Source: Tetracladium setigerum | Taxonomy: Eukaryota > Ascomycota > Leotiomycetes > Helotiales | Assembly: GCA_031472005.1 (NCBI GenBank) | Contig: PZJY01000001.1 | Location: forward strand, 3,162,001 to 3,226,000 | Direction: 5' to 3' | Length of the DNA stretch: 64,000 nucleotides | Shown: in pieces, positions 1 through 11,222 of the stretch | How the letters are laid out: every line of letters begins with the position of its first letter | Numbering within the stretch: position 1 is the stretch's first letter | Made by a program: the position numbers and the translations under genes | The notes under the pieces: model-generated | Databases searched by the model: none | What the model was told of the DNA's origin: nothing | The model's input: the letters and a program-made list of their open reading frames with translations, nothing else

Positions 1-778
1 AGTTAGGTAGACGACCAAGGAACGAAAGTGCTGCAATGGCACAATAGGTATATCCAGCTGTGAATGTCAGGTTCAACTCTGCAACTCAAAGGATATACCT
101 ACCATGTGCTTCATGCTTCGAAGATTCCGAAATACCACCATCATAAGTCTTCCTTCATCAATCAACCCACATCCTCTCCAAAAACACAATGAGCAACACA
201 ACATACCTGACCAGCCCTCAGAAAATCCACCAAAGCTTCCACATCAATATCTTCCTCCCCCCCTACCCCTCCATCATCCCCTCTCAACATCCACCTGATA
301 GCCGCAGCCACATAACAGTGCCTCATATCCCTCCCACCTTCAACCACACCTCCTTCCGTAACCAACTCCCCAAAGCTTCCATCCTCCCTCTGCAATTTCC
401 TTAACCACCTTAAACACTCCTTCCTCTTCACACCCTCCAAATCTCCCACAAAGCCCAAGCTCAAAATCGCGAAAAACGTCGCGGGTAAGTTCGCGGGATC
501 CATTTGTTCGCCATTGAAGTAGTATGAGTCGGGGTACTTGTGGTTTGGGGATGCGCAGAAGCCACCGCTGGGGTGTTGGCAGTGGAGGATCCAATTGCGG
601 ATGTTGAGTTGGGAGGGAGGGGGATGGGAATGGAGAGGAGGTCGTGCGCTGAGAGGATGAAGAACCCGAGGGTCATGCGGTTGGAATCTGTACTGGTATA
701 TTGATTGGGAAGGAGGGAATTGAGACAACGCTGCCAGTATTTGGCGTGGAGCTCTGTGTTGATCGTTGGCTCGACCAT
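1..778 (-). CDS. CDC43: Geranylgeranyltransferase type I beta subunit, partial
   Basis: Catalytic beta subunit of protein geranylgeranyltransferase I, which prenylates CaaL proteins such as Rho and Cdc42 GTPases in the cytosol. The start is the ATG at 776-778. Exons run 778-207, 148-103 and 57 to the left edge, with introns 149-206 and 58-102. Family blocks are visible: an N-terminal HxKYWxRCL segment, the NWILHCQHPSGGF repeat, DPANLPATFFAILSL, and across the splices TYDGGISESSKHEAH followed by GYTYCAIAALSFLGRLPN. These are the alpha-alpha barrel repeats of prenyltransferase beta subunits. The C-terminal half, with most zinc ligands, lies outside the window. The reading frame breaks near 619-623 in a C5 run (minus strand); restoring one C joins the two conserved parts. 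No GT-AG intron explains the shift. Family identity is confident; whether the break is real is doubtful. Confidence 0.88.
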
Positions 779-1124
779 ATTTCTTGTGTCCTGTTTGTGG
801 AGCTTGCTACATGAACTTGGAGAGAGGAAGAAAGAGCAGAGCTGGCAGCCAAGCGATCAACAGATCTTATCCGGCACCGGATAAACTTATCAACCTTAAA
901 TTAAGGTTGGGGTCTGAGCGGCCGCATCTGCCATGAATCACCGCCTAGGATGATTCGGAAAATAGCATCAGGAGGCCAGCAGGCCAGCAATAATAAGGCA
1001 AACATTGATTGATCTGGTGATACCTCTGACACGCTCTCTTTCTCTCTCTTTCTCCTTACCATAAACATCTCCTCTGCCCTTTCATATTTACATTCCTTTA
1101 AATCCTACATAGCCGACTACAAAA
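779..1124. promoter_or_regulatory. Divergent promoter region CDC43/ILM1
   Basis: Intergenic space between the minus-strand CDC43 start and the plus-strand ILM1 start. It contains two close perfect palindromes, at 867-884 (8-bp arms, 2-nt spacer) and 891-909 (9-bp arms, 1-nt centre), plus CT-rich pyrimidine tracts around 1036-1060 just before ILM1, as is common in fungal promoters. No coding sequence is seen. Confidence 0.5.
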
Positions 1125-1792
1125 ATGCCGCTCATATCCGCAAACACCATCCTGACTTCGGTCTCGCTCTTCCACATCACTCTCGGCTTCTTCTTCCTCA
1201 CTTCACCAATAACGGTCTCCGATCAGACGTTGGTATTCATTATTGGAGAAGCTATGGGTCTCGTAAGTTCTGCGACATCGCGCAGAGAGAGCATTAAATA
1301 CTGATACCTTGGTGAAGCCCAACACTCGTTCTTTCGAATTGCAATCTGCACCACTCTCCTTCCTCGCGGCTGTTTTGTTAGTGGTAGGCATCAGCGATCT
1401 GGTAGCAATTTCTATGCCTGAAGAGATCTCCTCTTACCACTGGGGATCGCAAGGTACGTTGTTCCATCTTACCCTCCCTCACGTCTCTCTCTCTGAACGA
1501 CAACTAACTTTATATATAAAAAAAACCAGCCCCAATCCGCCTCCTTCTCTTCTTCATCCTAACCTTTTACTCCTATGCCTTCTCATCCTCCTCGCCCATC
1601 TACGGCTCCGGCTCAGATTCCTCATACAACGCTAGCTCGTGGGGGGAGGGATTGAAGAACAGGGTGTTATTTACATGGGCATTTGTGGAAATGATTACAT
1701 GGTTTTGGGCATTCGTGACCCTTAGGGAGGAGCGAAGAGACATGATCATTAGAATGCAGCAGAAGCGAGCTGCAGAAGATGATATGATGTAA
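1125..1792 (+). CDS. ILM1: ILM1 family ER membrane protein
   Basis: Small multi-pass membrane protein of the fungal Ilm1 family, named after yeast increased loss of mitochondrial DNA 1; its molecular role is not well defined. Three exons, 1125-1262, 1318-1453 and 1530-1792, give 178 residues. About four hydrophobic segments are visible: residues 5-22 (TSVSLFHITLGFFFLT), about 55-75 (LSFLAAVLLVVGISDLVAI), about 93-110 (LLLFFILTFYSYAF) and about 138-160 (LFTWAFVEMITWFWAFVTL). The C-terminus is charged (LREERRDMIIRMQQKR) and probably cytosolic. The GEAMGLPNTRSF block typical of the family spans the first splice. The frame is intact. The start is the first ATG after the pyrimidine-rich leader. 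Identification rests on remembered family sequence features. Confidence 0.82.
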
Positions 1793-2137
1793 AGGTGATG
1801 AGAAGTCATGGGTGGTGCTGTCGGGAGTTGGATTTTAGGAGAGGTGCATTGCGAGGCGGCGTCCGGGTTCGCATTTTATGGGGGGAAATCTTTTTGCTTC
1901 TTAAATGGGGTGGGTGGATGACTTTTATGTTGATATGAATGAAAGTGAAAGATAGAATTTGAAAGGAAAGGTTGGATTTGATGCATTTTGAACACTCGAT
2001 GGAATCGTTTTTTTCAAACTTGGAAGTAATCGAAGAACCAAGAGAGAGAGCACAGCGACTTATCTGGTCTGGTAGAAGTACCACAACTGTTTTTTCATCT
2101 ATAACTAGCTACCTACTCTATCCGGGCAGTTTCTCGC
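1793..2137. other. Convergent intergenic region ILM1/MDM20
   Basis: About 345 bases between two convergent genes, expected to hold both 3' UTRs. I see no coding sequence, repeat or RNA gene here. Confidence 0.5.
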
Positions 2138-5100
2138 TCATTGCTTAATCGGCTTCAGTAAACTCAGTCCAGCAACGGAATCACCCCAGCTCTCACTCAT
2201 CAGGCCAGCCCACTCCTCCACGAAATTCTCGTCAACAAGCACTCTAACGGCGTCTGCTGTTTTATGTGCTTCGCCCTCATCAGGCAGGCACCCTTCTAGG
2301 ATTTTGTCAATCCATCCCCTTCGTCCAAGCCCTTCTTCACAGCCTTTGCTTTGTCGAGTGTTGTCGTCAACAAACCTTCCGCGCTGCTCTTAATTCCCCC
2401 GATTTCTTCTTTCTGTCGCTCATGAAGATTGCTTCCTTGTTTCGCAAGATAACTACAGAACTCAAGTGTCGTCTTGGCAATATCGTATGCCACATAAAGA
2501 GTATGCAAGGTATCCCAAAACGCAGGAACCACGTGCTCCATCGTACTGACCAGCCTGTCACTTTCACCCAACACACGATAGAGAGCAGAATTCCTGGCAT
2601 CGAGTAAATCCCCAAATCTCTCATCTCCCCAGCGCTCCTTATCGCACGTCTCTCGAATCAGAGTAGCGATCTCATCGTTGGCCTTCTTGGCGAGCATTTC
2701 GAATTTTGTCAAAAACTCCCCAGCCGAATCCACATTTGTCCTCAGATCGACGTAACCTCTCAGCCAGAGTTGCAACTCATACTTTTCCCCGTCTGATTGC
2801 GATGCAGGAGCAGCAATGATCTGTCTCAACTTCTCCGTAATGAGATCCTCCCGATATCGGTATTCCTGCGGTCATGTTAGATTGGTGTTGGTCGTCTGCA
2901 GGGAGTAGCCAATAGACAAAACTTCCCAATTGGGAATAAACATACCGATGGACCTGGAGCGAATCTACTCAGCACTTCAAACGGGACACCCTGGCTTGAC
3001 TCAAAGTTTGGAAACGTGGAGTAATCATTGGTATCTATGAATGCTGTTGAGATATGCTCTGGATTTGGTGCTAGATTGGTATTGTCAGTTTGTGATGCTC
3101 ATCGTTTGAGAGGAAAACCTACGGAGAATGTCATATCCGCCGAATATGCTCGTCAACGCAGTCCCTGGCTCCGTAATTCGAAGGATCTTTCGGCTCTCGA
3201 TAACGGTCATAGCTCCAGATAAGGTGCGCGAGAGGGTATCTGACACTTCTTTCATCTCGAATATCGAATTGTAGTTGTTGTGTTGGAAGGAGGTCCACAT
3301 ATTTTTGGTGATCTGGCCACGAGCATTTCTGTAGACCTTTTGCTGTTTCTGAAATTGCTCGATGGTCGTTTTGTCGGCAGAAGATCCTTCGGGGACATGA
3401 CCGAACTTGTGTGGATGCTGACTGGATATGCGGTCGAACATTGTGTATGATAGAGTATCAAGTTGGACTTGCTTGAGAGCAAGGCGTTGATACGCCCTCA
3501 TAGCAAGTGATCCACATCCTAGGTAGTTGTACAGCCTGATGAGCAAAAATGAAAACTGGAAATTTGGTTTCGAATGCGTCCAGCAATACTCCAGCAGCAA
3601 GATAGCCTGTAACAAATAAGTTGTCTTCAGCCTTTTCAATGGCTCCAAGCCAGCTCCTTCCTCCAGCATAGATAGCTTAATCAGGCACATTACGGCAATT
3701 ATGCAGAAGTCATCAGCTGGGTGAGTGTCTGTAACAATCAGAGTCTTTGTAATCCTTCCGTCGTCATCAATGGCTGTTTTGTAACATTTGATGGAATCTG
3801 CTGCGAGACTTGTTAAACAATTTTTGCAGAATTGCTTGCAAGATTCCTGGCACGAGGTACAGCGCATGGTAGTGACCCCAGGTCTGTAAACCGGACCTTG
3901 TTGTCTACGGTCATGCTCTGGAATACCGCTCACAAGAATATATCGTAGCTTGTAGACATTGATGGAGCGGGCAATGTTGTTGGGAGTTGAAAGCTAAAAA
4001 TTGGTTAGCTCCATGAAGACTTTTGACAGGTTTCCCATAATTATTTAAAGAGTGTAACGTGAAGAGGCTTGCTTACATCTTCGTTCCTGGGGCCAACATT
4101 CGTGATCTCCTCTGAAACCCTTTCCTTCGCCACTTGTGCTCCAAAAACATCCGATTTGAAGAGAAGCTGCAAAAGCTGCGAGCGCTCTTCTCCATCCAGG
4201 CGTTCCACATATGGTCGTAAGTCTTTGTACGCAGTGTTTGCATCTCCAAATTTAAGGAGATACTTAAACACAATCGGGATGTGATTCAGAACCTGGCCTT
4301 TGCCGTCTGCTCCGGGAATGACGGAAAATGGAGTTGGGGCTTCGAAACAAAATTTGACCCAGGCAAGAGACGCATTTCGTCTCCAGGTTTTGTCGATCCC
4401 AGACTCAGGATCCAAATGGGCCTCTAATTCAGCCAAAACTTCGGGTTTCTGTCTAAGTATGCTGTCAACTTACTGTTTCATAATGATAAGGGTTTCTTAC
4501 CTATGACCGGGGAGCTCCACGGCTGATTTAATGAAAGCTTCCCACACAATCCAATCGCCCATACCAGGTTCAGTAATCTTACCAGACGCATCCTTTGTGC
4601 GTGCTCTCACTAGCAAACCTTTGCTGATTTCGAAGAGTTCTTGCCATTGTTTAGCTTCCTCTATTAACTTGAGCCGAAACCTCCAGAGCTCCCATTCTCC
4701 TTTGGCTACCGCTGAATCTGGCCCCAGTTGCTTATCGTTAAGATAGTCTAGCCGTTGCTCTGGCTTTCCATATTCTTTGGTGATTCGGTGTAAAAGTAAC
4801 AGTTCTTGTGGGTTTTGAATGGCTCGTACTGGAAGCTTCTTAGAGTCCTGAGATGGGGAATTAGCTGGTTCCAAAAGAAATTAATTTACCTTTCTTCAAA
4901 CTCACAACGGACTGCCTCGTCACTGTGGCAAGCTTTGTGATTTGACCTAGTGCCAAACCACCCCAAATCTTCTTTTGGTTTTCAGGACAGGATGGAGACG
5001 TCTATCTCGAGTTAAGCATGATCAAAAACGACGGAATAGGCTCTAAAGACATACGGCATATAAAAACATTGTAGAGATATTCCAGTAGATGTAATCATGA

Positions 5101-5749
5101 TTGTTGGGAAACGTCTTCTCCAAACTATTGGCGATCTGCCCAGGCAACTGTTAGCATGATTGTTTCATTATGATAATCCTGCAATGGTTATCAAAATGTG
5201 CAGCTGTACCTACCTGTCTGGCATGGTCCAAATCCCCATTCGAGAGACACTCCTGAAAGCATTTCTTAACGGTGTCCTCATCTTTTGGGACGGCCTTGAC
5301 AAGCTGCCACCTCAACTCCCCAATGCTCTTTGCCCAACTGCTGTATTTTTCCGGTAGTACTTCACCCAGCGCTTCGTCATAAAGCTCAATAGCCTCCACA
5401 TCCGCGATCGGGGGTTTGCGACCAGCGAGTTCCTCAATATGAACAAGAACCGCAGATTTCTCGGTGATATGAGGCGACCGAGAGCGGATGTAAATTTTGA
5501 GAGCCTGTAATCCCAATTCTCAGTTCCAAATCTTGCAAGCACGGAAGTCACGTGTCATCTCGTTGATTTTCGTGGACAACGAAAAACATGATGTTTTTCT
5601 CGCAGGCAATCCAGACATACCTCGAGATAATCCGAAGGTTTTTTTGCCAATCTTTTATCAACCAGCTTCAGAGCCTGCTTGAAGTTGGTCGCTTCAATAG
5701 CGTTCCAGATCGGGAGATCCAGACGATCCCGCGGCCCAAGATCTGCCAT
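2138..5749 (-). CDS. MDM20: NatB N-acetyltransferase non-catalytic subunit Mdm20 (NAA25)
   Basis: Auxiliary, ribosome-associated subunit of NatB, which works with catalytic Nat3 to acetylate N-termini beginning Met-Asp, Met-Glu, Met-Asn or Met-Gln, for example actin and tropomyosin. Nine exons: 5749-5621, 5504-5214, 5135-5055, 5001-4906, 4847-4501, 4452-4077, 3993-3123, 3070-2946 and 2865-2138, giving about 1014 residues, the normal size. The start MADLGPRDRLDLPIWNAIEA and a following TPR-like stretch (FKQALKLVDKRLAKKPSDYLE) match the family, as does the helical region PLKRLKTTYLLQAILLLEYC in exon 7. Near the 3' end the frame breaks at the C4 run 2316-2319. Restoring one base continues the protein into WIDKILEGCLPDEGEAHKTA and a stop at 2138, and makes the exon lengths sum to a whole number of codons. 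The break is probably a sequence error. Confidence 0.85.
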
Positions 5750-8700
5750 GTCGTCGCACTGGCTGACAGGCAGCTGGGATCGGGAAAGGTAATTTCGTAG
5801 GTTCGGAGACGACGCGTTTGCCGACAGCTAGGCTTGCAATATCATGGGAATAATGGATGCAGGGCGTGTTGACTGTGGAATGGGGACATTCGTGATGTCG
5901 GTCAGAACCATGCTAAAATTTTGTGTGGAGAAGGAAACTCGCGAAACGGATCAGCTCAGACATGGTGGTGAAGCGAGAAGTGAACCTCAACATTTTTTGG
6001 GTTGTGGTTTACAAATGTTCCAAAAGAGGTTCTTTCAGAAATATCATGCAATGTTCAACGCACTTTTGAGGTTTAGTGCCTTTATCGCGACATTTTGTAA
6101 GTTTGAGGGTCAATTTCAAGAGGGTGGAGGACAGTTCGTAGTCCATATTTAAGGTGGGAGGTTCTCTTTTAATCCTACACTCTCACGTCGCCTAGACCTG
6201 AATGCTACAGCTTTTTTCTCTACCATGCTATGTTCCGTCTGTTCATACAATTCCATCTCGGAATATTTATACACTGCATTGCCTTTCGTAAAAGTGGTGC
6301 TAGTTCAACTGAACCATGACTTCTTGTCTCTTTTCTTCATTTCTGCCCGATCATTCATCTGGAGTCAAGTTAGCACCATCTCCAAACACTCGGCAGGCTA
6401 CCATTTAAAGACCGGGCTTCCAAATGAAGACGAAAGGGTGAAGATGAATCCTGATCTTGTCGGGCTAAAAGTCTTTTGGCACAATCCGTGATAGATCATG
6501 TGTCCAAAGGGGCTACAAGACACGGCATTATGGAGAGAGAGGAATTGGAAGTATCTTACCCATTGTTTTTTACAATCTCTGTAAGCTCTAATAAAATGTT
6601 AGTTTCAGAAATTGAAAAACTGATCCCAAACAAGGAGGGAATAGCGAGCTCCCAGAATCGCCTGCTGCATGAAAAGACAAAACTCAACGCCACTTCCACG
6701 CAACAAAGACCAACTCACTGGAAGTAATCCGAACACATCTCCCTGTCCCCTCCATTGCGATGCAAACACTTTAGACTCCTCGCCGCCGCTTCCTGGCACG
6801 GATCAAGGTACTCTCCTGGCAGTTTACTGGGCACCAAGTCAGCAAGACAAGATGACATCAAAATCGAGACTCAAGCACAGCAACAAGGAGCGGGAATTCC
6901 CGGACTTACGTTTCGAACCTCTTGCTTGTCTTTGAATCCCAAGGATTATTCTCGGGATCTTGTGGAGTCGACATATTGTGTGTGGAAAAGGGGAGGAGGT
7001 AATTGGTAGACGTTTGGATCTTCTAATAATGGAGAGGGAAGAATTGCAGGTGTGGTCAACCACAGCGTCTCTCGCCAAGGCTTGGCATTTTGGGTTCCAT
7101 CGTTTATCCGCTTGCATGTGGAACTCATGATCAAACCCCTCACTAATAATATTTCTATACTAATATTTATATCTCTGTTCTCAACAGATTTCACATCATA
7201 TCGAGAGAGCAATGTTTGGCTGTACGCTACACCGTCCAGAATTCTGCCGTCGATACCGGATATTCACAAGGAGGAATGATCCCGAATCGTTGTTTTATGG
7301 CCATACACCTCCACTTGCAATTTTGTTGTTTTCTCTTTTACGTCCTCACCTCGAAGGGAGGGGAGTATCAAATTGTCAAACCTTGAAATCGCTTTGAGTT
7401 GCACTTTCCGACTTCATTTGTGTCAGGTTTTACACCGTTTCTATTTTTGCACTTTACGTTCGGTAATTCGGTCCAGAAAGTGGGATGCCCGCAATACTGC
7501 AACTTCAAATAGCTTGGTCTCCCGAAACAATGCTCCTAACTACCGGAGTTGCTGTCCCAAGTCTCAGCAGTTTGTCTTAGGAGTCCGTGAATAAGCTTCA
7601 ACCTCTGCGTCCGTTAACGGTCTCTCATGCACTTGATATCGAAACTCGCAACTGCGAGAAGCAATCGTTCCATTTTATCGCTTGGTCTTCCAAATCGGGA
7701 TATCAGATCCTGTCTACTCGATAACTCACCATTGAACACATCTCGTGCTCTCCCTAGCCCTCCACACCTCTTCGCAATGGCCTCCACTTTTGATTCTTGC
7801 CAGGACTCCACCATCAGCGCCTGATGATGAAAAAAGGGAGAGTTGGGTAATACGTGTTGAGAGACGTTCCAATGAACACGGCAACTCCTCATCTCGCTGT
7901 CCATAAAACACATTCTGGGGAAGTTTTCCCATTGGCAACGGAGGTATGAACGGCACTCTAGGTGCACTACCAGCGCATGATGTATATCGCCGCCGCCTCC
8001 TCCGCCATTCCGTTTGCAGAAACACTTTCCATTCGATCTCTCGGGATGAGCGAGACGTTGCTTCCCTGCACAGGCAGCGCTCTGTGGGGATGTTCTAGAT
8101 ATCGGCCTGGCTGGACTGACGACGGTCATGCACATGGATCGACCATCGTGATATGCTGGAAAAAGATAAGGCGTCTGATTGTGAGCTCGAGAGTCGAGAC
8201 ATCATGATGCTCTCCACAAATTGCCCCAAAGCGACACTGTTGACTGCTGAGAGTTAAAAAGGTGTGGAGGAGATCTGAGTAAACAAGGGCATATGGACCG
8301 AGGGGAACGGGGAAGAGCAAATCTCACAGATGGCTTGGGATCGTTCGCAGCGCATTTCCAAGGTTGGTCTGATTTACCTAATTTCTTGAAGAGGGAGTGA
8401 CAAAAGGTGTGGAGGGCTTTGTTTGACTATTCACAACTGGAACGCATTTTTGTAAATATAAGAGAGTCAACGACCTCAACGACCTCCTTCTCACACAGAT
8501 CCTTATCTAACTCTATCTTCATACCAAGAAGTCAGACTACTCATTTCCAAATCAGGAGCAACTGCAATCGTCCCTGACTCAGGTCAAAACAGAGAATCGC
8601 AAACCAAACGGACGTAAGTTACTATTTGATTTCTTTGGTGTGTGACGATAAAGACAACCCTTCTGTCCTTGAACGTAGTTGATTCGACTTCAATACGGAA

Positions 8701-8890
8701 GGTTTCCTTTTGAACACTGTCCAACAAATACCCCATTAAGTTATACTTTCAAAACCTCTCAGTCAGTACAATGCCAAGCTAGACATGATATCTCATCTTA
8801 GCCTACTCCGTCTTGATACTTTCTGAACAAGATAATTCCCTTTCAACCGTTCTAACAAACTACTAGTCAAAATCCAACCAACAAAACAAC
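5750..8890. other. 3.1 kb gene-free divergent intergenic region
   Basis: Large space between MDM20 and the 2OG-oxygenase-like gene. Only short, poorly protein-like open frames occur; the longest is a 173-codon minus-strand frame at 7614-8135 with no recognisable motif and a glycine run from a GCC/CCG stretch. The last 430 bases (about 8460-8890) look like a 5' leader: CA- and CT-rich, with a candidate UTR intron starting at GTAAGT near 8613. No transposon ends, terminal repeats or strongly AT-rich blocks were seen. Confidence 0.4.
7614..8135 (-). CDS. Doubtful open frame, 173 codons
   Basis: Uninterrupted minus-strand frame within the 3.1 kb gap. I recognise no family. Composition is mixed, with a run of six glycines near residue 45 and scattered cysteines, no signal peptide, and no clear flanking splice sites. 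It may be chance. It is listed only because it is the longest frame in an otherwise empty region. Confidence 0.12.
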   Translation of the reverse strand: MCMTVVSPARPISRTSPQSAACAGKQRLAHPERSNGKCFCKRNGGGGGGDIHHALVVHLECRSYLRCQWENFPRMCFMDSEMRSCRVHWNVSQHVLPNSPFFHHQALMVESWQESKVEAIAKRCGGLGRARDVFNGELSSRQDLISRFGRPSDKMERLLLAVASFDIKCMRDR

Positions 8891-10191
8891 ATGGCGACCC
8901 CCGACATTTACATTGCGCCCGGTACTCCCGATGCACGATATACTGTCAAAGTTAACTCTCCTCGACTGAAGCCCACCACAAGGGAAACGCAAGAAGGCCT
9001 CAAGCGCTCTTTCGCACGTTATCTTGCAGCCGATCAGAGCCACACTGCTGTTGGCAAACTTTTCAATCCAAGCAGACACATCGAACTCGAGGAACCAAAA
9101 CATGTCCACACTATGGAAGAGATAGGTTATCTTTCCAGCCAGGGAGTTTCCCCAGTGGCTGTTTCAGAGCCCTTCCGCCTTTTTAGTGAAGAAGCAGTCA
9201 ACATTATGAGAGATGAGATCCTTGATCCGGAAGTTCAAGAGAACTTTAGTTACACATCCGACATTGCTCCAAAACAGATTCGCGGATATGCCCCAAAGTA
9301 AGCCACTCCTTTCTCACTCTTTTCTGCCGGCCTTTCGTTACAATACAGAGCAATAAGACGCTTCGTGGCCACCAACAACTCGTTGATGCTAGATACTAAT
9401 CATGGAGCAGACACGGAAAATTTATATTTGAAGCTTGGAAGCATCCTCAAACACTCGCCATTATTTCAAAGATCGCTGGTGTTGATTTAGTCCCAGTCAT
9501 GGACTACGAGATCGGACACATCAATATGTCAGTGCCAGGAAAGAAGAAGGAGTATGACAGCAATGTCATGATTTCCGAAGATGACGAAGAGGCTATCGTG
9601 GGCTGGCACCGAGACAGCTACCCGTTCGTTTGCGTTCTCATGATGAGTGATACTACCGGTATGATTGGAGGTGAGACAGCGTTGCGAACCGGGACAGGAG
9701 AGATCAAGAAAGTCCGAGGACCTCAGAAGGTAAGAAGTCAGACATGGTCCTGAAAGCGCGTCTAACTTTCCTAGGGATGTGCTGTTGTGCTCCAAGGTCG
9801 ATACATCGACCATCAAGCCCTGCGAGCCTTTGGTGGGCAAGAACGCATTACAATGGTCACCTCGTTTAGACCTCGATGCCCCACAATGAGGGATGATACG
9901 GTGTTGACAACAGTGCGCCCCATTTCGAATCTCTCTGATCTGTATGGACAAACCATCGAGTATCAGCTTGAGAATGCCGAGAGCAGGATACGCGAGATGC
10001 TGAAGAAGGTGCGAGAGGGCATGAAGGCTGGTGCTACGGATGTCCAGTCTATCAAATCTTTCCTCAACTTCGAGGTTAACACGCTGTCGCACCTCAACAA
10101 GGAGATTGTTGAGGAGTCGATGGTGCAGATGGGACATCTCGCAGAGGTCTGTGAGGAAGCCAGCAGCGGCAAGCGTCAAAGAAGCGAATAA
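8891..10191 (+). CDS. Fe(II)/2-oxoglutarate dioxygenase-like protein
   Basis: Three exons, 8891-9297, 9411-9729 and 9775-10191, give 380 residues with clean GT-AG junctions. The core resembles the double-stranded beta-helix of Fe(II)/2OG oxygenases: GWHRDSYPF gives a His-x-Asp metal pair at about H202 and D204, GGETALR follows, and DHQALR supplies a distal His near residue 255, with RITMVTSFRP carrying a candidate 2OG-binding Arg. The N-terminal ~130 residues have no motif I know. The C-terminal ~90 residues are helical and charged (LENAESRIREMLKKVREG) and may form a coiled coil. The substrate is unknown. No signal peptide or membrane segment is seen, so the protein is probably cytosolic or nuclear. 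An upstream leader with a candidate intron lies at about 8460-8890. The fold call is inference from spaced residues. Confidence 0.68.
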
Positions 10192-11222
10192 TGGGTGCGA
10201 TGGAAGTGCTTTAATCAAAATTGACTGCCTTGAGGCAAGGCGGGCGATGGTTTCTATATAATGAGTTCCCTTTGTCTTGATGATGTTGAGGCAGATTGGG
10301 TGTTCTTTTGTTGCTATTTCATCTCGAATCACAAGCTTGAGAGGATCTGTGTTGCTCTTTGTCTGTTGGTCAAGCAATTAAGCGTAGAGAAGGTACAGAA
10401 TAGCCATGTTGAATATGCGTTGCAATCATCCAAACTCGGATCGAAGTGTAAGATCACCGAGGTAGGTGTGAAGTGATTTGGGCCATCGTGATGCGACAGG
10501 AAGCGTCTGGTGTAAATGGAAGTGGGATAATTCTAGAAAAGACGGTCCACAGGAGAGTGAATCATGGAAGCGGACGATGAATGGATGTGGATTTGATACA
10601 GGAAGTGAATTGGTTTTCCAATGGCGTTTAGCAAGGGAATCAGAAGATGTAAGTGGTAGGGGCAGGTGATGGTGATGGTGATGGTGATCTTCTCAATAAA
10701 TAGCGATATTCTTGCAGCCTGACCGGTCTAACCCATCTCGGCTAGGCTTCCCGCCTCTATCACCCCTCCAGAACCACCCCGACGTGTGTGGTGTAAACCC
10801 TGCAACGACGACGGCGCCCAGTAGTACAGTACAGTACGTACAGCAGGTAGAATCCCAACCCGATCCCAATCTCCATTTCATTCTCATTATTCTCGATCCC
10901 ATTTTCCATCTCGCAACGCCATCTGGACTCCCAAAATCTTCACGCCTCTCCTCCATCACGAAGCTACCCACACTTCCTTTCTGCCAAAAACACCCTCCGA
11001 GAAACACGGTTGCCGCCGTTGCTCTTCACGCGTCTGCGCTGTGAATGTGAACCCGCCCCGGCAAGGCTCTTGCCCTCGCCAAACCACAAGAATGCCACCT
11101 TCCTCCTCCCCTCGACTTCGGCTGCAGCGCCAAAACCTACCATATACCAGCTATCCAGTAGCCCGATCAATAAACAAATCACTTCCCCCATCACACAGCC
11201 GACCCGAGCAAAGAAGGCCAAG
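10192..11222. other. Intergenic region before RING gene
   Basis: About 1 kb between two plus-strand genes. It should contain the 3' UTR of the oxygenase-like gene and the promoter and leader of the RING gene. It includes a (GGTGAT)4 repeat at 10665-10688, a GTAC-rich palindromic stretch near 10824-10841, and a long CT/CA-rich leader from about 10720 to the start codon. No coding sequence is supported. Confidence 0.4.
10665..10688. repeat. (GGTGAT)4 tandem repeat
   Basis: Four perfect copies of a 6-bp unit in the intergenic region upstream of the RING gene. Confidence 0.9.

Noticed and set aside
9529..10377. A 282-codon minus-strand open frame opposite the oxygenase-like gene
   Set aside because: It is antisense to well-supported exons and introns, and its protein shows no family; antisense frames of this size arise from codon bias.
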